From contig CAAENH010000112.1 in assembly GCA_900757295.1 (NCBI GenBank), forward strand, positions 1 to 9,851: a stretch of 9,851 nt of DNA. Reading direction: 5' to 3'. The stretch's first letter is position 1. The number at the start of each line of letters is the position of its first letter. The position numbers were made by a program, and so were the translations under genes. The notes under the pieces are model-generated. The model was not told the origin of the DNA and ran no database searches. It saw only the letters and a list, made by a program, of their open reading frames with translations. This DNA comes from Bacilli bacterium. Its GTDB lineage: Bacteria > Bacillota_I > Bacilli_A > RF39 > UBA660. Positions 8,769 through 9,851 of the stretch are shown in pieces.

Positions 8769-9851
8769 ATGAAACAAAATCAAAAAAGATTTAAAGAAAT
8801 TTTGAATATTTTAAAAGAGGAAGATTTTATTCATGGTATTTCACCAGATAAGCTAAGCAATGCTCTTACAAAGTTGGGGCCAACATTTATAAAAATAGGC
8901 CAAATTTTATCTTTAAGAGTAGACTTGCTTCCTCAAGAGTATATAGAAAAATTATCAAAATTGCGAAGTAATGTAGCACCATTAACTTATGATCAAATAA
9001 ATGATATTTTAAAAAATGAATATGATGATATTGATAAAGTTTTTAAAATAATAGATGAGAAGCCTTTAGGGAGTGCATCTATTGCTCAAGTTCATAAAGC
9101 TAAGTTAGTTAATGGAAATAATGTTGTTATAAAGATAAAAAGACCAAACGTCAGTGAAATTATGATTGAGGATATATCTTTATTAAGAAAAGCAATAAAT
9201 ACATTACAACTTAATAAATTTATAAAAATTATTGATTTAAATGAAGTTTTAAATCAAATAGAAAAAACTACAAAAGAAGAGACTGACTTTAAAAATGAAA
9301 TAAATAATTTAAAGAACTTTTATTTAAATAATATTAATATTGAAAATATATCTTGTCCTAAAGTATATGAAGATATTTGTACAGATAATTGTATAGTTAT
9401 GGAAGATGTTGTAGGATTAAAAATAAATGATATAAAATGGTTAAAAAATGCTGATTATGATCTAAGTTTAATTGCTAATACTTTATGTCAAAATTATATG
9501 AAACAAGCGTTAGATGATGGCTTTTTCCATGCTGATCCTCATTCTGATAATATTTTAATTTCAAATGATAAAATTGTTTTTATTGATTTAGGAATGATGG
9601 GGACTCTTAATAATCATAATAAAATTTTATTAAATAATTGTATTAAAGCTATAATTATGGATAATTATCGTTCTGTTAGTGATTGTTTAATAAATATGTG
9701 TAAGTCAAATAATGATGTAAATTATAACAAGCTTACTAAAGACATAACCAATATTTTAGAAGAATATAAAAATGCTTCATTAGAAAATATTAAACTTATT
9801 GATTTTGTTAATGCAATGTTTAAAATGTTAAATGATAATGGTTTAGAATTA
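8769..9851 (+). CDS. ABC1/UbiB (AarF)-family atypical kinase, N-terminal 361 aa, cut by window end
   Basis: Members of this family (UbiB, AarF, ADCK) are protein-kinase-like ATPases, many needed for quinone biosynthesis or lipid handling at membranes; the substrate here is unknown. The frame starts at ATG 8769 after AAAAGGG (8757-8763), 18 bases past parE with no terminator between, so it is probably in parE's transcript. It stays open to the last base. Visible hallmarks are the KxGQ motif (K42-I-G-Q45, in FIKIGQILSLR), the A-rich loop PLGSASIAQVHKA (99-111), the ATP lysine K122 in VVIKIKRP, the ExD-type motif ETDF (171-174) with E177 and N180, the catalytic loop HADPHSDN (254-261) and DLG (273-275). 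HADPHSDN replaces the usual HADPHPGN. Full-length members usually have around 500-560 residues with C-terminal membrane helices, so roughly a third is probably missing beyond the window. Confidence 0.93.
   Translation, partial: MKQNQKRFKEILNILKEEDFIHGISPDKLSNALTKLGPTFIKIGQILSLRVDLLPQEYIEKLSKLRSNVAPLTYDQINDILKNEYDDIDKVFKIIDEKPLGSASIAQVHKAKLVNGNNVVIKIKRPNVSEIMIEDISLLRKAINTLQLNKFIKIIDLNEVLNQIEKTTKEETDFKNEINNLKNFYLNNINIENISCPKVYEDICTDNCIVMEDVVGLKINDIKWLKNADYDLSLIANTLCQNYMKQALDDGFFHADPHSDNILISNDKIVFIDLGMMGTLNNHNKILLNNCIKAIIMDNYRSVSDCLINMCKSNNDVNYNKLTKDITNILEEYKNASLENIKLIDFVNAMFKMLNDNGLEL

Overview
The window is a strongly AT-rich stretch of bacterial chromosome in which every gene lies on the + strand with short gaps. 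The proteins and signals point to a low-GC Gram-positive bacterium (Bacillota or close to the Mycoplasmatota, for example an uncultured gut lineage of the RF39 type). The reasons are a Bacillus-like ParE, a MutS1, an ABC1/UbiB kinase, AT-biased codons, Shine-Dalgarno sites of the GGTG(A) type and extended -10 promoters. Tryptophan is encoded by TGG in the conserved genes and all five complete genes end in TAA, so the code looks standard rather than the Mycoplasma type. The species assignment is an inference.

Layout: (1) bases 1-749 hold the tail of an unidentified gene and a 223-residue hypothetical protein that is probably translationally coupled to it. A terminator overlaps the stop codon of the latter. 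(2) 771-3330 hold mutS (mismatch recognition ATPase) with its own promoter. (3) 3363-5549 hold a 690-residue exported or membrane-anchored protein with two tandem copies of one extracellular module, flanked by its own promoter and terminator. (4) 5534-6814 hold a 395-residue protein with one N-terminal membrane helix and a long disordered acidic/proline/asparagine-rich tail, again a single-gene unit. (5) 6797 to the end hold parE (topoisomerase IV subunit B) followed 18 bases later by an ABC1/UbiB-family atypical kinase gene that runs off the window. These two look co-transcribed.

The conserved genes serve DNA mismatch repair and chromosome decatenation. The three others that are complete (223 aa, surface protein, tail-anchored disordered protein) have no function I can name with confidence. 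The most distinctive features of the region are its compact junctions, where an intrinsic terminator and the next gene's extended -10 promoter share bases and give very short predicted 5' leaders, the tandem-module surface protein with evenly paired cysteines, and the membrane-anchored disordered protein with repeated F-[DE]-[LV]-P motifs ahead of parE. I see no CRISPR array, tRNA, rRNA, insertion sequence or prophage gene, and no clear novel defence or mobile system. No intergenic stretch exceeds 100 bases.
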